Assembly (NCBI GenBank): GCA_002371215.1
Contig: DFGL01000039.1
Span: 13,961-77,960 of the forward strand
Direction: 5' to 3'
Origin: Ruminococcaceae bacterium UBA3751
GTDB taxonomy: Bacteria; Bacillota; Clostridia; Oscillospirales; Acutalibacteraceae
Length of the DNA: 64,000 nucleotides
In this document: piece by piece, positions 26,101-33,797 of the stretch
Numbering within the stretch: position 1 is the stretch's first letter
Layout of the letters: every line of letters starts with the position of its first letter
Notes under the pieces: model-generated
What the model saw: the letters and a program-made list of their open reading frames with translations, nothing else
The model's database searches: none
Told to the model about the DNA's origin: nothing
Position numbers and translations under genes: made by a program

Positions 26101-26881
26101 TTCGAACAGCAAGGTATTCTTTAAGCGCTTTTTCAACAGCGGCGGAATAACGTCCTTCGTCAATTTTAATCTCGTCAAGCTGAGTTGCAAAGGTGGTGTG
26201 GCGGCAATGGTCGCTCCAATAGGTATCTATAACCTTCAGCTCCGTCAGAGAAGGCTCTCTGTTTTCATCATTTTTGAAATAATCGCGTACCCAGCAGAGG
26301 TCTGCAACGCTCATTGCAAAGCCCATACTCTTATGGTATGCGGCAATTTCCTCATCGCTCATTGCGGTGAAGCCTTCAATTCTGACAATATTTTCAGGAA
26401 TATCGCTCTTGATGTCAAGTGTTTCGGGAAGCTCCATTGAGGCCTCGCGGCTTTCAACGGGATTGATAATATACGCTTTGATTTTATTGAATTCAGCGTC
26501 TGTAATATTTCCCTTAACGGCAATGATTTTTGCGTAGGCAACGGCGGGTCTTTCACCTGCTGTAAGGAGCTGAATGCACTGCGCTGCGCTGTCCGCTCTC
26601 TGGTCGTACTGACCGGGAAGGTATTCGGTTGCAAAGTATTTCCAGCCTTCTTCAAACTGAACAGAGCTGCTCGTGTTATCAAGATTAGCCTCCGAAAAAA
26701 CCTGACGAACCGCCTGTGCAAACTCCTCCTCGGTAAGTCCCTCTGCATCGTAGCGGTTAATTATTCTTAAATCCTCAAGCGCGGTAATTCCTACGTTATC
26801 GCGTAAATCCTTGAGAATATTTCCCGCTTCAATATCATTTCCTTTTTTCTTTTCAACAAAAATTCGGTAAACCCTTGACAT
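23129..26881 (-). CDS. purL: Phosphoribosylformylglycinamidine synthase, single-chain
   Basis: A protein of 1250 residues, the large single-chain form in which the synthetase and glutaminase (PurQ) parts are fused. It makes FGAM from FGAR, glutamine and ATP, step 4 of purine biosynthesis. An N-terminal PurS-like region (~1-150) is followed by two AIRS-type halves ([59 protein letters not shown]) and a C-terminal class I glutaminase ([25 protein letters not shown], nucleophile Cys in [10 protein letters not shown], His in ISHGEGRF). Full length, with a GGGAGAAAGC ribosome site. Other pur genes are not next to it. Confidence 0.95.
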   Translation of the reverse strand: [1250 protein letters not shown]

Positions 26882-26916
26882 ATGCTTTCTCCCAATTTGT
26901 TATTTATTAATTATTT

Positions 26917-26945
26917 ATAATAGCATAATACGGTGTTAATTACAA
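26917..26945 (-). promoter_or_regulatory. Promoter of purL-csoR
   Basis: On the minus strand: TTGTAA (26940-26945), 17-bp spacer, TATTAT (26917-26922). The leader is only about 30 nt, so there is no room for a purine riboswitch. Confidence 0.5.
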
Positions 26946-27001
26946 TATTAATTTATTGTTAAATCTGATATATTTAAGGTGACTACGGCATAAAAATATG
27001 G

Positions 27002-27007
27002 TATAAT
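27002..27007 (+). promoter_or_regulatory. Extended -10 promoter of the PAS gene
   Basis: TGGTATAAT gives a TG-extended -10; no convincing -35 is seen. It is about 14 bp before the GTG start. Confidence 0.4.
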
Positions 27008-27020
27008 GACAGCGTAAGGA

Positions 27021-28163
27021 GTGGAAAGACTGGAGGCGACTAAAACGAACAGCTTTGACGAAACGGCTTTTGAGGTTGAATTTATGTCCTGCGTGATTGA
27101 TAAAGCGGCGGACCTCAAGGTTACGGAAAGCGACAGTCATTTTTCTGATTTTACCGGCGTTCACACAAGTAAAATAAAACAGGGAAAGCTGAACTTTCTC
27201 GATTTGATTATATCCAAGGACAGGGAAACTGTTATGAAACAGCTCTGTAAAAAGAACTCTCCCTATGTTTACCTTGATTTTTATATTAAAAACAAAAAAG
27301 GCGATTACGTTTTTATGCACTGTATAGCGCAAAGCGTTCAGGGCACAACGCTCAGCCGTCTTGCAATGGCAGATATCTCTCAGAGCGCTAAAAAAACCGA
27401 GCAGCTCAGAGTTCAGAACAGAAGTATGGTTGACCTTGTTGAGATGGTTGAGGGCGGAGTTTGCGTATTTAAGGTTAATCAGGATATGCAATTTACCGTT
27501 ACATATATGAATTCAGCCTGCTGCCGTCTTTTCGGAACGGCAAAGGGCGCGTATCTCAACAGGGAATATAAGCTTGACGAGCTGATTTATAACGACGATA
27601 AAAGTACGGTGTATCAGGCTATCGGAACAACGATGGCAACCCAGAAGCCGATTGACCTTGAAATCAGGGTTATAACCCACAGAAATAAATACACCTGGTG
27701 TAAAATCAATTCTGCAATCCAGCGGTACGATACTGACGGGCTGCCTGTTTTTCACGCTGTCTTTACGGATATTTCAAAGATAAAGGAGGCGGAGCGTGAG
27801 GCTGATAAGGACAGAGATATGCTGGTTGACCTTTTCAAAAATCTTCCGGGTCCGCAGTTCAGTACGGATTTAAACAATCCTTTCAGGCTCAATATCGTTT
27901 CCCGCGATTTTATGGGACTTATCGGATATACGAGAACGGAGCTTTTTGAAACGCTCGGCGGGGATTTTAAAAAACTGATTGTTCCCGAGGACGCTAACAG
28001 AGCGGAAAAGGAAATCCGCGATAAAAGCGCGCTTTCAAATTCAGTTGAGGTTGATTATACAATTATTACCAAAACCGGAGAACGCGTTAAGGTCAGGGAT
28101 AAACGGAAAATTATAAGCAGTAAAGACGGAGCGCGCGTTGCACTCGGAATACTGCAGATATGA
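27021..28163 (+). CDS. Triple-PAS sensor-like protein without output domain
   Basis: About 380 residues made of three PAS/PAC-like modules: ~15-120 (VYLDFYIKNKKGDYVFMHC, ADISQSAKK), ~135-260 (TYMNSACCRLFG, VFHAVFTDISKIKEAE) and ~270-380 (LPGPQFSTDLNNPFRLNIVSRDFMGLIGYTRTELFE, ending VALGILQI). No GGDEF, EAL, kinase or HTH domain follows. It is cytosolic: no TM segments. The start is uncertain: AAGGA abuts the GTG at 27021, and an in-frame CTG at 27030 has better spacing. Such standalone PAS proteins usually act by protein contact; the partner is unknown. The following hairpin separates it from the IIA-like gene. Confidence 0.7.
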   Translation: MERLEATKTNSFDETAFEVEFMSCVIDKAADLKVTESDSHFSDFTGVHTSKIKQGKLNFLDLIISKDRETVMKQLCKKNSPYVYLDFYIKNKKGDYVFMHCIAQSVQGTTLSRLAMADISQSAKKTEQLRVQNRSMVDLVEMVEGGVCVFKVNQDMQFTVTYMNSACCRLFGTAKGAYLNREYKLDELIYNDDKSTVYQAIGTTMATQKPIDLEIRVITHRNKYTWCKINSAIQRYDTDGLPVFHAVFTDISKIKEAEREADKDRDMLVDLFKNLPGPQFSTDLNNPFRLNIVSRDFMGLIGYTRTELFETLGGDFKKLIVPEDANRAEKEIRDKSALSNSVEVDYTIITKTGERVKVRDKRKIISSKDGARVALGILQI

Positions 28164-28174
28164 TAAATAAAAAA

Positions 28175-28217
28175 GCAAACCGCTGATAATACTAATATCG
28201 GTGGTTTGTTTGTTTTT
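28175..28217 (+). terminator. Terminator after the PAS gene
   Basis: A 13-bp stem with GU pairs (28176-28188 with 28196-28208), a 7-nt loop and TTTGTTTTTT. The right arm overlaps the open frame of the next gene, which argues that the next gene's true start lies further downstream. Confidence 0.7.
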
Positions 28218-28539
28218 TGAGGAGATTATTTATGAAAGGGAGCTCGCCGATAACAAGGAGGAAGCTATTGACAGACTTTGCAACAGACTTTACGGCAGCG
28301 GCAGGATTTCGGATTTATCGGCGTTTAAAAAAGCGGTAACAGCCCGGGAGGCTGAGTTTTCAACAGAGCTTGCGCCTAACGTTTATGTTCCTCACGCAAG
28401 GAGTAAAGCCGTTATTAAGCCGTCCGTAGCCTATATGAAAACAAAAGACGGCAACAGCGTTTATCTTATTGCTTCAAATACGGCGGACGGGCATATTGAG
28501 GCGCTGTCAGAGCTTAGTAAAGCTCTGCTTGGTAATTGA
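28201..28539 (+). CDS. PTS IIA (type 2)-like protein, apparent frameshift at its start
   Basis: The coordinates are those of the open frame (112 codons). The body matches the fructose/mannitol-type EIIA domain: NKEEAIDRLCNRLYGSG, a REAEFSTEL loop and the phosphorylatable His in VPHARSKAV, ending LSELSKALL. EIIA passes phosphate from HPr to a sugar permease or acts as a regulator (PtsN-like); no EIIB/C is here. The only well-placed start, ATG at 28232 with GAGGAG 7 nt upstream, is in a different frame and soon hits a stop. Adding one base within AAAGGG after that ATG would give M-K-G-E-L-A-D-N in frame. So it is either a pseudogene, a sequencing error or a non-AUG start. Confidence 0.65.
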   Translation: MVCLFFEEIIYERELADNKEEAIDRLCNRLYGSGRISDLSAFKKAVTAREAEFSTELAPNVYVPHARSKAVIKPSVAYMKTKDGNSVYLIASNTADGHIEALSELSKALLGN

Positions 28540-28592
28540 TAATTTCGGGTGCACGCTTCGCGGGCGTTAACAAGATTCTTATTCCATAAACT

Positions 28593-28620
28593 AAAAAACG
28601 GGCGGAAAGCCCGTTTTTTT
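28593..28620. terminator. Bidirectional terminator between the IIA-like and CdaR-like genes
   Basis: AAAAAACGGGC / GCCCGTTTTTT with a GGAAA loop, T-runs on both strands. It overlaps the last codon region of the CdaR-like gene. Confidence 0.88.
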
Positions 28621-29704
28621 AGTATTTTACAGGTGCTGAGGAAAGGTATTTATTTACCATAAGCGCTACCTTGAAAACGATAGCGTCGTCAAATTCCCTC
28701 AGGTCAAGTCCCGTGAGCTTCTTAATTTTTTCAAGACGGTAAACAAGAGTGTTTCTGTGTACGAAAAGCTTTCTTGAGGTTTCGGAAACGTTGAGGTTGT
28801 TCTCAAAGAATTTCTGAATAGTAAAGAGAGTTTCTTTATCAAGACTTTCAATTGAGCCCTTCTTGAATACCTCTTTTAAGAACATATCGCAAAGAGTGGT
28901 CGGAAGCTGATAGATAAGCCTTGCTATACCGAGGTTTTCATAGCTGATGATTGAACGCTCGTTATCAAATACCTTGCCTACCTCAAGCGCAACCTGAGCT
29001 TCCTTAAAGGATTTAGCAAGCTCTTTGATACCCGTTACGCAAACGCCTATACCGACTATTGCGGTACAGTAGAATTCCGTTGAAAGCGTGTCGCAGATAG
29101 ACTGCGCAAGCTTTTCAAGGTCCTTGGTTTCAATATTCGGGCGAACCTCTTTGATGAGCGCGATATCGGTTTCGTTGATATTGATTACAAAGTCCTTTGA
29201 TTTATCGGGGAAGAAATTCTGGATAATATCAAAAACGGAAACGTCGTTGCTCTGGGTAATTCTGATAAGAAATACAACCCTTGTTGCATCATTATTAAAA
29301 TGAAGCTCGCGCGATTTGATATAAATATCTCCGGGGAGAATATTATCAAGAATTACGTTCTTAACAAAGTTTGAACGGTCAAACTTTTCATCGTTGTTTT
29401 TCTTAATCTGCTCAAGAGCGATAGCAATAATTCCCGCGTAGGTTCTACTGCTTTCGTCAGTGCCGTCAACAAAAACCGCGTATTCGGGATGCGCCGTATC
29501 GCCGAAAGCCTTATAGCTGCTCTGGTCAACGCAGATAAGCGGACCGTTAAATACTCCCGCTGAGATAATGCCCTTGCGGGATTCACCTATTAACTGAAGC
29601 TCGCTTGAAGCGATAATTGTACCGCTCTCATCAACAACGCCTATAACGCTGTTTATAGCTTCTTTCATTTGATTAATTACGCTTTGAAAAAGTCTGTTAG
29701 GCAT
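28619..29704 (-). CDS. CdaR/PucR-family transcriptional regulator
   Basis: A protein of 361 residues from the ATG at 29704, chosen because GAGGGGGG lies 7 nt before it. The N-terminal ~130 residues look like the sugar-diacid recognition domain of CdaR (MKEAINSVIGVVDESGTIIASSELQLIGESR). A degenerate GGDEF-like middle (~165-280) follows, then a PucR-type HTH at the C-terminus (FFENNLNVSETSRKLFVHRNTLVYRLEKIKKLTGLDLREFDDA). Relatives activate use of glucarate, galactarate or glycerate. No diacid catabolic gene is adjacent, so the effector is unknown. A perfect palindrome overlaps its promoter, which suggests autoregulation. Confidence 0.85.
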   Translation of the reverse strand: MPNRLFQSVINQMKEAINSVIGVVDESGTIIASSELQLIGESRKGIISAGVFNGPLICVDQSSYKAFGDTAHPEYAVFVDGTDESSRTYAGIIAIALEQIKKNNDEKFDRSNFVKNVILDNILPGDIYIKSRELHFNNDATRVVFLIRITQSNDVSVFDIIQNFFPDKSKDFVININETDIALIKEVRPNIETKDLEKLAQSICDTLSTEFYCTAIVGIGVCVTGIKELAKSFKEAQVALEVGKVFDNERSIISYENLGIARLIYQLPTTLCDMFLKEVFKKGSIESLDKETLFTIQKFFENNLNVSETSRKLFVHRNTLVYRLEKIKKLTGLDLREFDDAIVFKVALMVNKYLSSAPVKY

Positions 29705-29763
29705 ATATACCCCCCTCAATATAGGATTTTAGAATAATTATGCACAAAAAAACATCAAGTCAT

Positions 29764-29800
29764 TTGTATATATTATACAATCAACCTGATGCTTTTGCAA
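29764..29800 (-). promoter_or_regulatory. Promoter with overlapping palindromic operator for the CdaR-like gene
   Basis: On the minus strand: TTGCAA (29795-29800), 17-bp spacer, TATAAT (29772-29777). The 17-bp perfect palindrome TTGTATATATTATACAA (29764-29780) covers the -10; looser CATCA/TGATG arms flank it. Confidence 0.6.
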
Positions 29801-29893
29801 CCTTTTTAACAAATTTTATTTAATTTTTTTGTCAATATTGCATAAATCCTACAATAACCACAATATATAGTGGCAATGTAATGGCGCCGCCGC

Positions 29894-30601
29894 CTATTTT
29901 GTTTTGGTAATTTTTGTCAAATCCTCATTAGTGAGATATCGGCATTCTCCATCTTTAAGATTTTTATCAAGATGAAGCTCACCGAGGGCAATTCTTTTCA
30001 GTTCAAGAACGGTTATACCGTGCTTTTTGAACATACGCTTAATCTGGTGGTAAATCCCTTCGCGCAGAATAATCTCTGCCTTTGTGTTATCGTTGCAGAT
30101 AGCCTTAAGCTCAGCGGGGAGAAGCTTTTCCTCTCCTAAATTCATACCGCTTTCAAAGTCCGCTTTAACCTCGTCGGAAAAGGGCTTGTCGAGCTTTGCA
30201 ATATATGTTTTATCAACGTGGTGGCGCGGGCTTAGTATATTATGAGCGAATTCGCCGTCATCGGTAATCAGCATAAAACCCGTTGTATCCTTGTCAAGCC
30301 GCCCTGCAGGGAACAGTCCCCGCCTTTTCATATTATCGGGAAGAAGGTCAATAACCGTTTTTTCGCTTTTATCCTCTGTTGCGCTCACTACGCCCTTCGG
30401 CTTATTCATCATTATATAAACGTATTTTTCTGCTTTCAGCGCTTTGCCGTTAACTGATATTGCGTCGGTTTCGCTGCATTTTTTATCGCCCGAAGCAGCT
30501 AAAGCCCCGTTAACCGTAACGGAGCCTTTTTTTATAAGCGTTTTAGCCTCGCTTCTTGCAATATTCAGTTGTCTTGAAAGAATTTTATCAAGCCGTTCCA
30601 T
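29894..30601 (-). CDS. RsuA/RluE-family pseudouridine synthase
   Basis: A protein of 235 residues: an S4 RNA-binding domain (~1-60, RLDKILSRQLNIARSEAKTLIKKGSVTVNG) followed by the pseudouridine synthase core with catalytic Asp in PAGRLDKDTTGFML and the HHVDKTYIAKL and EGIYHQIKRMF motifs. RsuA makes the pseudouridine in helix 18 of 16S rRNA; close relatives act on 23S rRNA, so the exact site is inferred. The ATG lies 14 nt inside the end of the DUF4830 gene, indicating coupled translation. Confidence 0.88.
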   Translation of the reverse strand: MERLDKILSRQLNIARSEAKTLIKKGSVTVNGALAASGDKKCSETDAISVNGKALKAEKYVYIMMNKPKGVVSATEDKSEKTVIDLLPDNMKRRGLFPAGRLDKDTTGFMLITDDGEFAHNILSPRHHVDKTYIAKLDKPFSDEVKADFESGMNLGEEKLLPAELKAICNDNTKAEIILREGIYHQIKRMFKKHGITVLELKRIALGELHLDKNLKDGECRYLTNEDLTKITKTK

Positions 30602-31055
30602 TAATCAGTTCAACAAGAAAGCCGTTATCGGCGGACGGGTCGCATAAATCCGCGCCAATCAGCTTATCCTCATATACAAGAAGATTTGCGATAACGTTAT
30701 CGTTATCCTTATAATTGGTTATTTTGTACGTATATAAAACAGCCGCCTTACCCTTATACGGCTCAAGGTCAAAGCCCTGCTTTTTCTGAATTTCATTATA
30801 TTTTGTGTAAACCTCGTTAAACTGTTTTGGGATGATTATATCCTTTTGCTCCTCAATAATATCGGTATTGTAACCGAGGGAGGAGATAAAATCCCTGCGC
30901 TCGTCCGAGGTTTTACAGCTGATGCTTTTGCTGACGCTTTCCGCTTTTTCAGGGTGGTTAACGGTAAAGGTAAGTATAATTACAATAATTCCCGTCAGCG
31001 CGAGAATTGCTCCGAAAATTGTTTTTGGTTTTGCCTTGATAGTTACAACCTGCAT
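30588..31055 (-). CDS. DUF4830-type membrane-anchored protein
   Basis: A protein of 155 residues with an N-terminal TM segment (~10-33, TIFGAILALTGIIVIILTFTV) and an extracytoplasmic domain. The sequence SDERRDFISSLGYNTD, the middle PKQFNEVYTKYNEIQKKQGFDL and the YTYKITNY strand fit the DUF4830 family of Clostridia, function unknown. It sits between the PBP gene and rsuA, 58 nt after the PBP stop and overlapping rsuA. Its start codon lies inside a perfect 12-bp hairpin arm (see regulatory entry). Confidence 0.75.
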   Translation of the reverse strand: MQVVTIKAKPKTIFGAILALTGIIVIILTFTVNHPEKAESVSKSISCKTSDERRDFISSLGYNTDIIEEQKDIIIPKQFNEVYTKYNEIQKKQGFDLEPYKGKAAVLYTYKITNYKDNDNVIANLLVYEDKLIGADLCDPSADNGFLVELINGTA

Positions 31056-31095
31056 ATTATCACCTATAGTTATTTATAGTAATTAATATGCAGGT
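31048..31095 (-). promoter_or_regulatory. Hairpin that would hide the DUF4830 start codon
   Basis: ACCTGCATATTA (31048-31059) and TAATATGCAGGT (31084-31095) are perfect 12-bp complements separated by 24 nt. On the minus strand the downstream arm contains the ATG (31053-31055) and the loop contains the TAGGTGA ribosome site. No T-run follows, so it is not an intrinsic terminator. Confidence 0.55.
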
Positions 31096-31113
31096 AAACT
31101 TGCTTTTATTATT

Positions 31114-32511
31114 TTATTTTCCGTATTTGTCCTTAACCTTCTGCATTACCTTATTGGCAACGGGACCTGCCGTACGGCTTCCCGAATTACCGTTTTCTAT
31201 GGCAACGACGAAGGCGTAGGGACAGGAGTCGTCGTCCATAAAGCCCGTAAACCACGCGATATTATGGTCGTCGTCGTTATCAATCTGGGCGGTACCGCTC
31301 TTTGCGCAGAGGTTTAGCCCATCGTAGTTGTAATCACCGTACTGCTCCTCAACATTGTAGCGGAGCATACCCTTTATAGCAGAAGCTGTTTCGGGGCTCA
31401 TCATCTGTGACTGATTTGAGGGAAGGGTAATATTAAGCGCTTCGCCCGCCTGGCTTGCCAGGCTTTTAACAACGTTGAACGAGGGCGCGTTACCGCCGTT
31501 TGCTATAGCGCTTACAACCCTCAGCATTGCGATAGGCGCAATTCTTGTATCGCCCTGACCTATACCCGTCCAGCCGATTTTATCGTCGGAGGTGTTTTTG
31601 TTTATTGTAAATTTACCCGGGTAGGTCTGTATTTCTCCGCTGATTTTTATTGTTGAGCCGATGCCGAGCTCCTTAGCGGTTGCGTTGAGCTTTTCCTCAC
31701 CGAGTTCAATGGCAATCTGAGCAAAAACGGAGTTACAGCTTTTAGCAAGCGCCTTTTTGAAGGTCACCTTATGGCCGTGGTCCGCATTACATTTGATTTC
31801 AACGCCTTCGTCAGGCTGGAAACCGCCGTCGCAATCCCACGTTCTTTCAAAAACGTCGGGCATATTCTCGATAGCGCAGATTGCCGTTACAATCTTAAAG
31901 GTTGAACCGGGAACGTAGTGTGCCGAAAGGAGACGGTTAATATAAACGCCCGCATAGTCCTCATCGTTATCAATGTCGTCGGGCGGGTTGTTAACGTCAA
32001 AAGTCGGGTTTGAAACGCAGCAGATTATATCGCCGGTTTTGTAGTTAACAACTCCTACGGTGCCCTTTCTTCCGTCAAGAGCGTTATATGCTCTTTCACA
32101 GATTTCGCTGTCAATTGTCAGCTTAAGGTCGTTGCCTTTGCCGTAGCGTTTGAGGTTGTAAACGCCGAACATAAGGTTATAGCCGGTCAGACGGCTGTCA
32201 TAAACAGACTGAACGCCCGTTGAAATAAAGTTCTTTTTATCGCCTACAATATGCATTGTGGCTTTTCTGATAGTTCTGTTCTCGTTGTAAACTCTCTCTC
32301 CGTCAACGGTCTGAGCGAGCGGAACGTTGTTTGAATCGTAAATAGTACCCGCGCCGATAAGCTCACCGTTGTGGTACATATGCTTGTTGTAGCGCTTCAT
32401 TGCCCAATCGCTTCCGTTATTGACGAAGGAAACGATAAGAACAACCATTCCCGCAATGAAAAGGGCGCTTAATATCCAGAGGAAGATTCCTCTTTTAGTT
32501 ATCATTTTCAT
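31114..32511 (-). CDS. Class B penicillin-binding protein (FtsI/PbpA type)
   Basis: A protein of 465 residues with a single N-terminal TM segment (~9-30), a short pedestal domain and a transpeptidase domain. Active-site motifs: Ser203-x-x-Lys206 (PGSTFK), Ser-Cys-Asn (258-260) and Lys-Ser-Gly-Thr (404-407). It forms peptidoglycan cross-links in partnership with a SEDS glycosyltransferase; the partner gene is immediately upstream with a one-base TAATG overlap. It lacks PASTA domains and is short, resembling PbpA of the FHA-RodA-PbpA clusters rather than SpoVD. Whether it acts in elongation, division or sporulation cannot be told from sequence. Confidence 0.9.
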   Translation of the reverse strand: MKMITKRGIFLWILSALFIAGMVVLIVSFVNNGSDWAMKRYNKHMYHNGELIGAGTIYDSNNVPLAQTVDGERVYNENRTIRKATMHIVGDKKNFISTGVQSVYDSRLTGYNLMFGVYNLKRYGKGNDLKLTIDSEICERAYNALDGRKGTVGVVNYKTGDIICCVSNPTFDVNNPPDDIDNDEDYAGVYINRLLSAHYVPGSTFKIVTAICAIENMPDVFERTWDCDGGFQPDEGVEIKCNADHGHKVTFKKALAKSCNSVFAQIAIELGEEKLNATAKELGIGSTIKISGEIQTYPGKFTINKNTSDDKIGWTGIGQGDTRIAPIAMLRVVSAIANGGNAPSFNVVKSLASQAGEALNITLPSNQSQMMSPETASAIKGMLRYNVEEQYGDYNYDGLNLCAKSGTAQIDNDDDHNIAWFTGFMDDDSCPYAFVVAIENGNSGSRTAGPVANKVMQKVKDKYGK

Positions 32512-33785
32512 TATCTTGCGCCCTCCTTTTTATTCTTTTTGGCAGAGCCGAGATAGTTATACGTTCTTACGTCCGCCGCCTTTATGAAGGCGAGTATTGC
32601 CCAGCAGCTCATCATTGACGTACCGCCGAGGGAAATGAACGGAATAGTAACGCCCGTAAGCGGAAGAATATCGGTAATTCCGAAAACGTTAAGTCCGCAC
32701 TGGAAGAGGAGAAGCCCTGCGCCGGCAATAGCCGCTATTGAATAGAAAGCGGAGCGCGAAGCTATGGAGTTAAGCAGCGCGGAAATTGCAATAGCAACGA
32801 AGGAGAGAACGAGGATAACTCCGAAAATGAGTCCCCATTCCTCGCAGATAACGCCGAAAATACTGTCCGATACGGGAGCGTAATAGGTTCTTACGTAGCC
32901 GTTGCCTATACCGACGCCGAAAAGACCTCCGCTAGCTATACCTACGAGAACTCGCGTTTGCTGCATACCCCAGCCGAACGGGTCGTCCCAAACGTGGCGG
33001 TAAACGGAAAAGCGCCTGAGTACGTACGCCTTGTATTTCAGTACGATTGCGCCGCCCATTACAGCGGAAGCAATGGCGAGAATAATCGTTTTAATATCGC
33101 CCGAGGTCATAAAAGCGATAATAAGGAAGGTTATGAAGAATATAAGCGCCGTGCCGAAATCGCGCATAAGAATCAGCGAGCCAACGCATATTACCGAAAA
33201 TACGATAAACGCGATAATGTTTTTTGAGGTCTGGATTTTTTCAAGCGTTGCAGCGCCTACAAAGATGAACGCAACCTTAACGAATTCGGAGGGCTGGAAC
33301 GTTATTCCGAAAAGCTCTATCCAGTTTCTTGCGCCGTTTGTTGTTCCTGCAATTGCAAGGTTAACGATAAGAAGCAGTATTGCCGCTCCTGCAACGAACG
33401 GGCGCAGCTTCATACATAAATCAACGTGGCCTAAAAGGAAAACGAGAATAATATATCCTATAATTCCTGCAAGCACCGTGAAGTACTGTTTGAACGCAGC
33501 GTCGGGATGTACGCTGCCTATGGTTACAAGCCCTACTCCCGAAAGGAAGAAGGCTATAAGCTCAAGCTCAAAATTTCTTCTGTGGAACGCAGCGTAGAAA
33601 AAGATAAAATACACCCATTCCGTAACTACAAGGCAGAGCAGGGCAAGGAACGCCTTGCTTTCAAAAGCCTCTCCGCAGGAAGCGCCTATATAGCCTGTAG
33701 CAAGCTGGAAAACCGATAAAATAATAAGCATAAGGAAATTATTTATCGGCTTTACTTTTGGCGGTTTGTTTGTTTTGGAAGCCAT
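32511..33785 (-). CDS. SEDS-family glycan polymerase (RodA/FtsW/SpoVE)
   Basis: A protein of 424 residues with about ten TM segments and SEDS signatures: GARNWIELFGITFQPSEFVKVAFI, the MRDFGTALIFF loop, GLIFGVILVLSF and the C-terminal TGVTIPFISLGGTSM. SEDS proteins polymerise lipid II into glycan strands together with a class B PBP, here encoded directly downstream. The FHA gene ends 12 nt upstream. Assigning it to RodA versus FtsW needs phylogeny. Confidence 0.92.
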   Translation of the reverse strand: MASKTNKPPKVKPINNFLMLIILSVFQLATGYIGASCGEAFESKAFLALLCLVVTEWVYFIFFYAAFHRRNFELELIAFFLSGVGLVTIGSVHPDAAFKQYFTVLAGIIGYIILVFLLGHVDLCMKLRPFVAGAAILLLIVNLAIAGTTNGARNWIELFGITFQPSEFVKVAFIFVGAATLEKIQTSKNIIAFIVFSVICVGSLILMRDFGTALIFFITFLIIAFMTSGDIKTIILAIASAVMGGAIVLKYKAYVLRRFSVYRHVWDDPFGWGMQQTRVLVGIASGGLFGVGIGNGYVRTYYAPVSDSIFGVICEEWGLIFGVILVLSFVAIAISALLNSIASRSAFYSIAAIAGAGLLLFQCGLNVFGITDILPLTGVTIPFISLGGTSMMSCWAILAFIKAADVRTYNYLGSAKKNKKEGAR

Positions 33786-33797
33786 ATAATTCCCCCT

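Noticed and set aside
26882..26960. Purine riboswitch upstream of purL
   Set aside because: The leader from the predicted promoter is about 30 nt, far too short.
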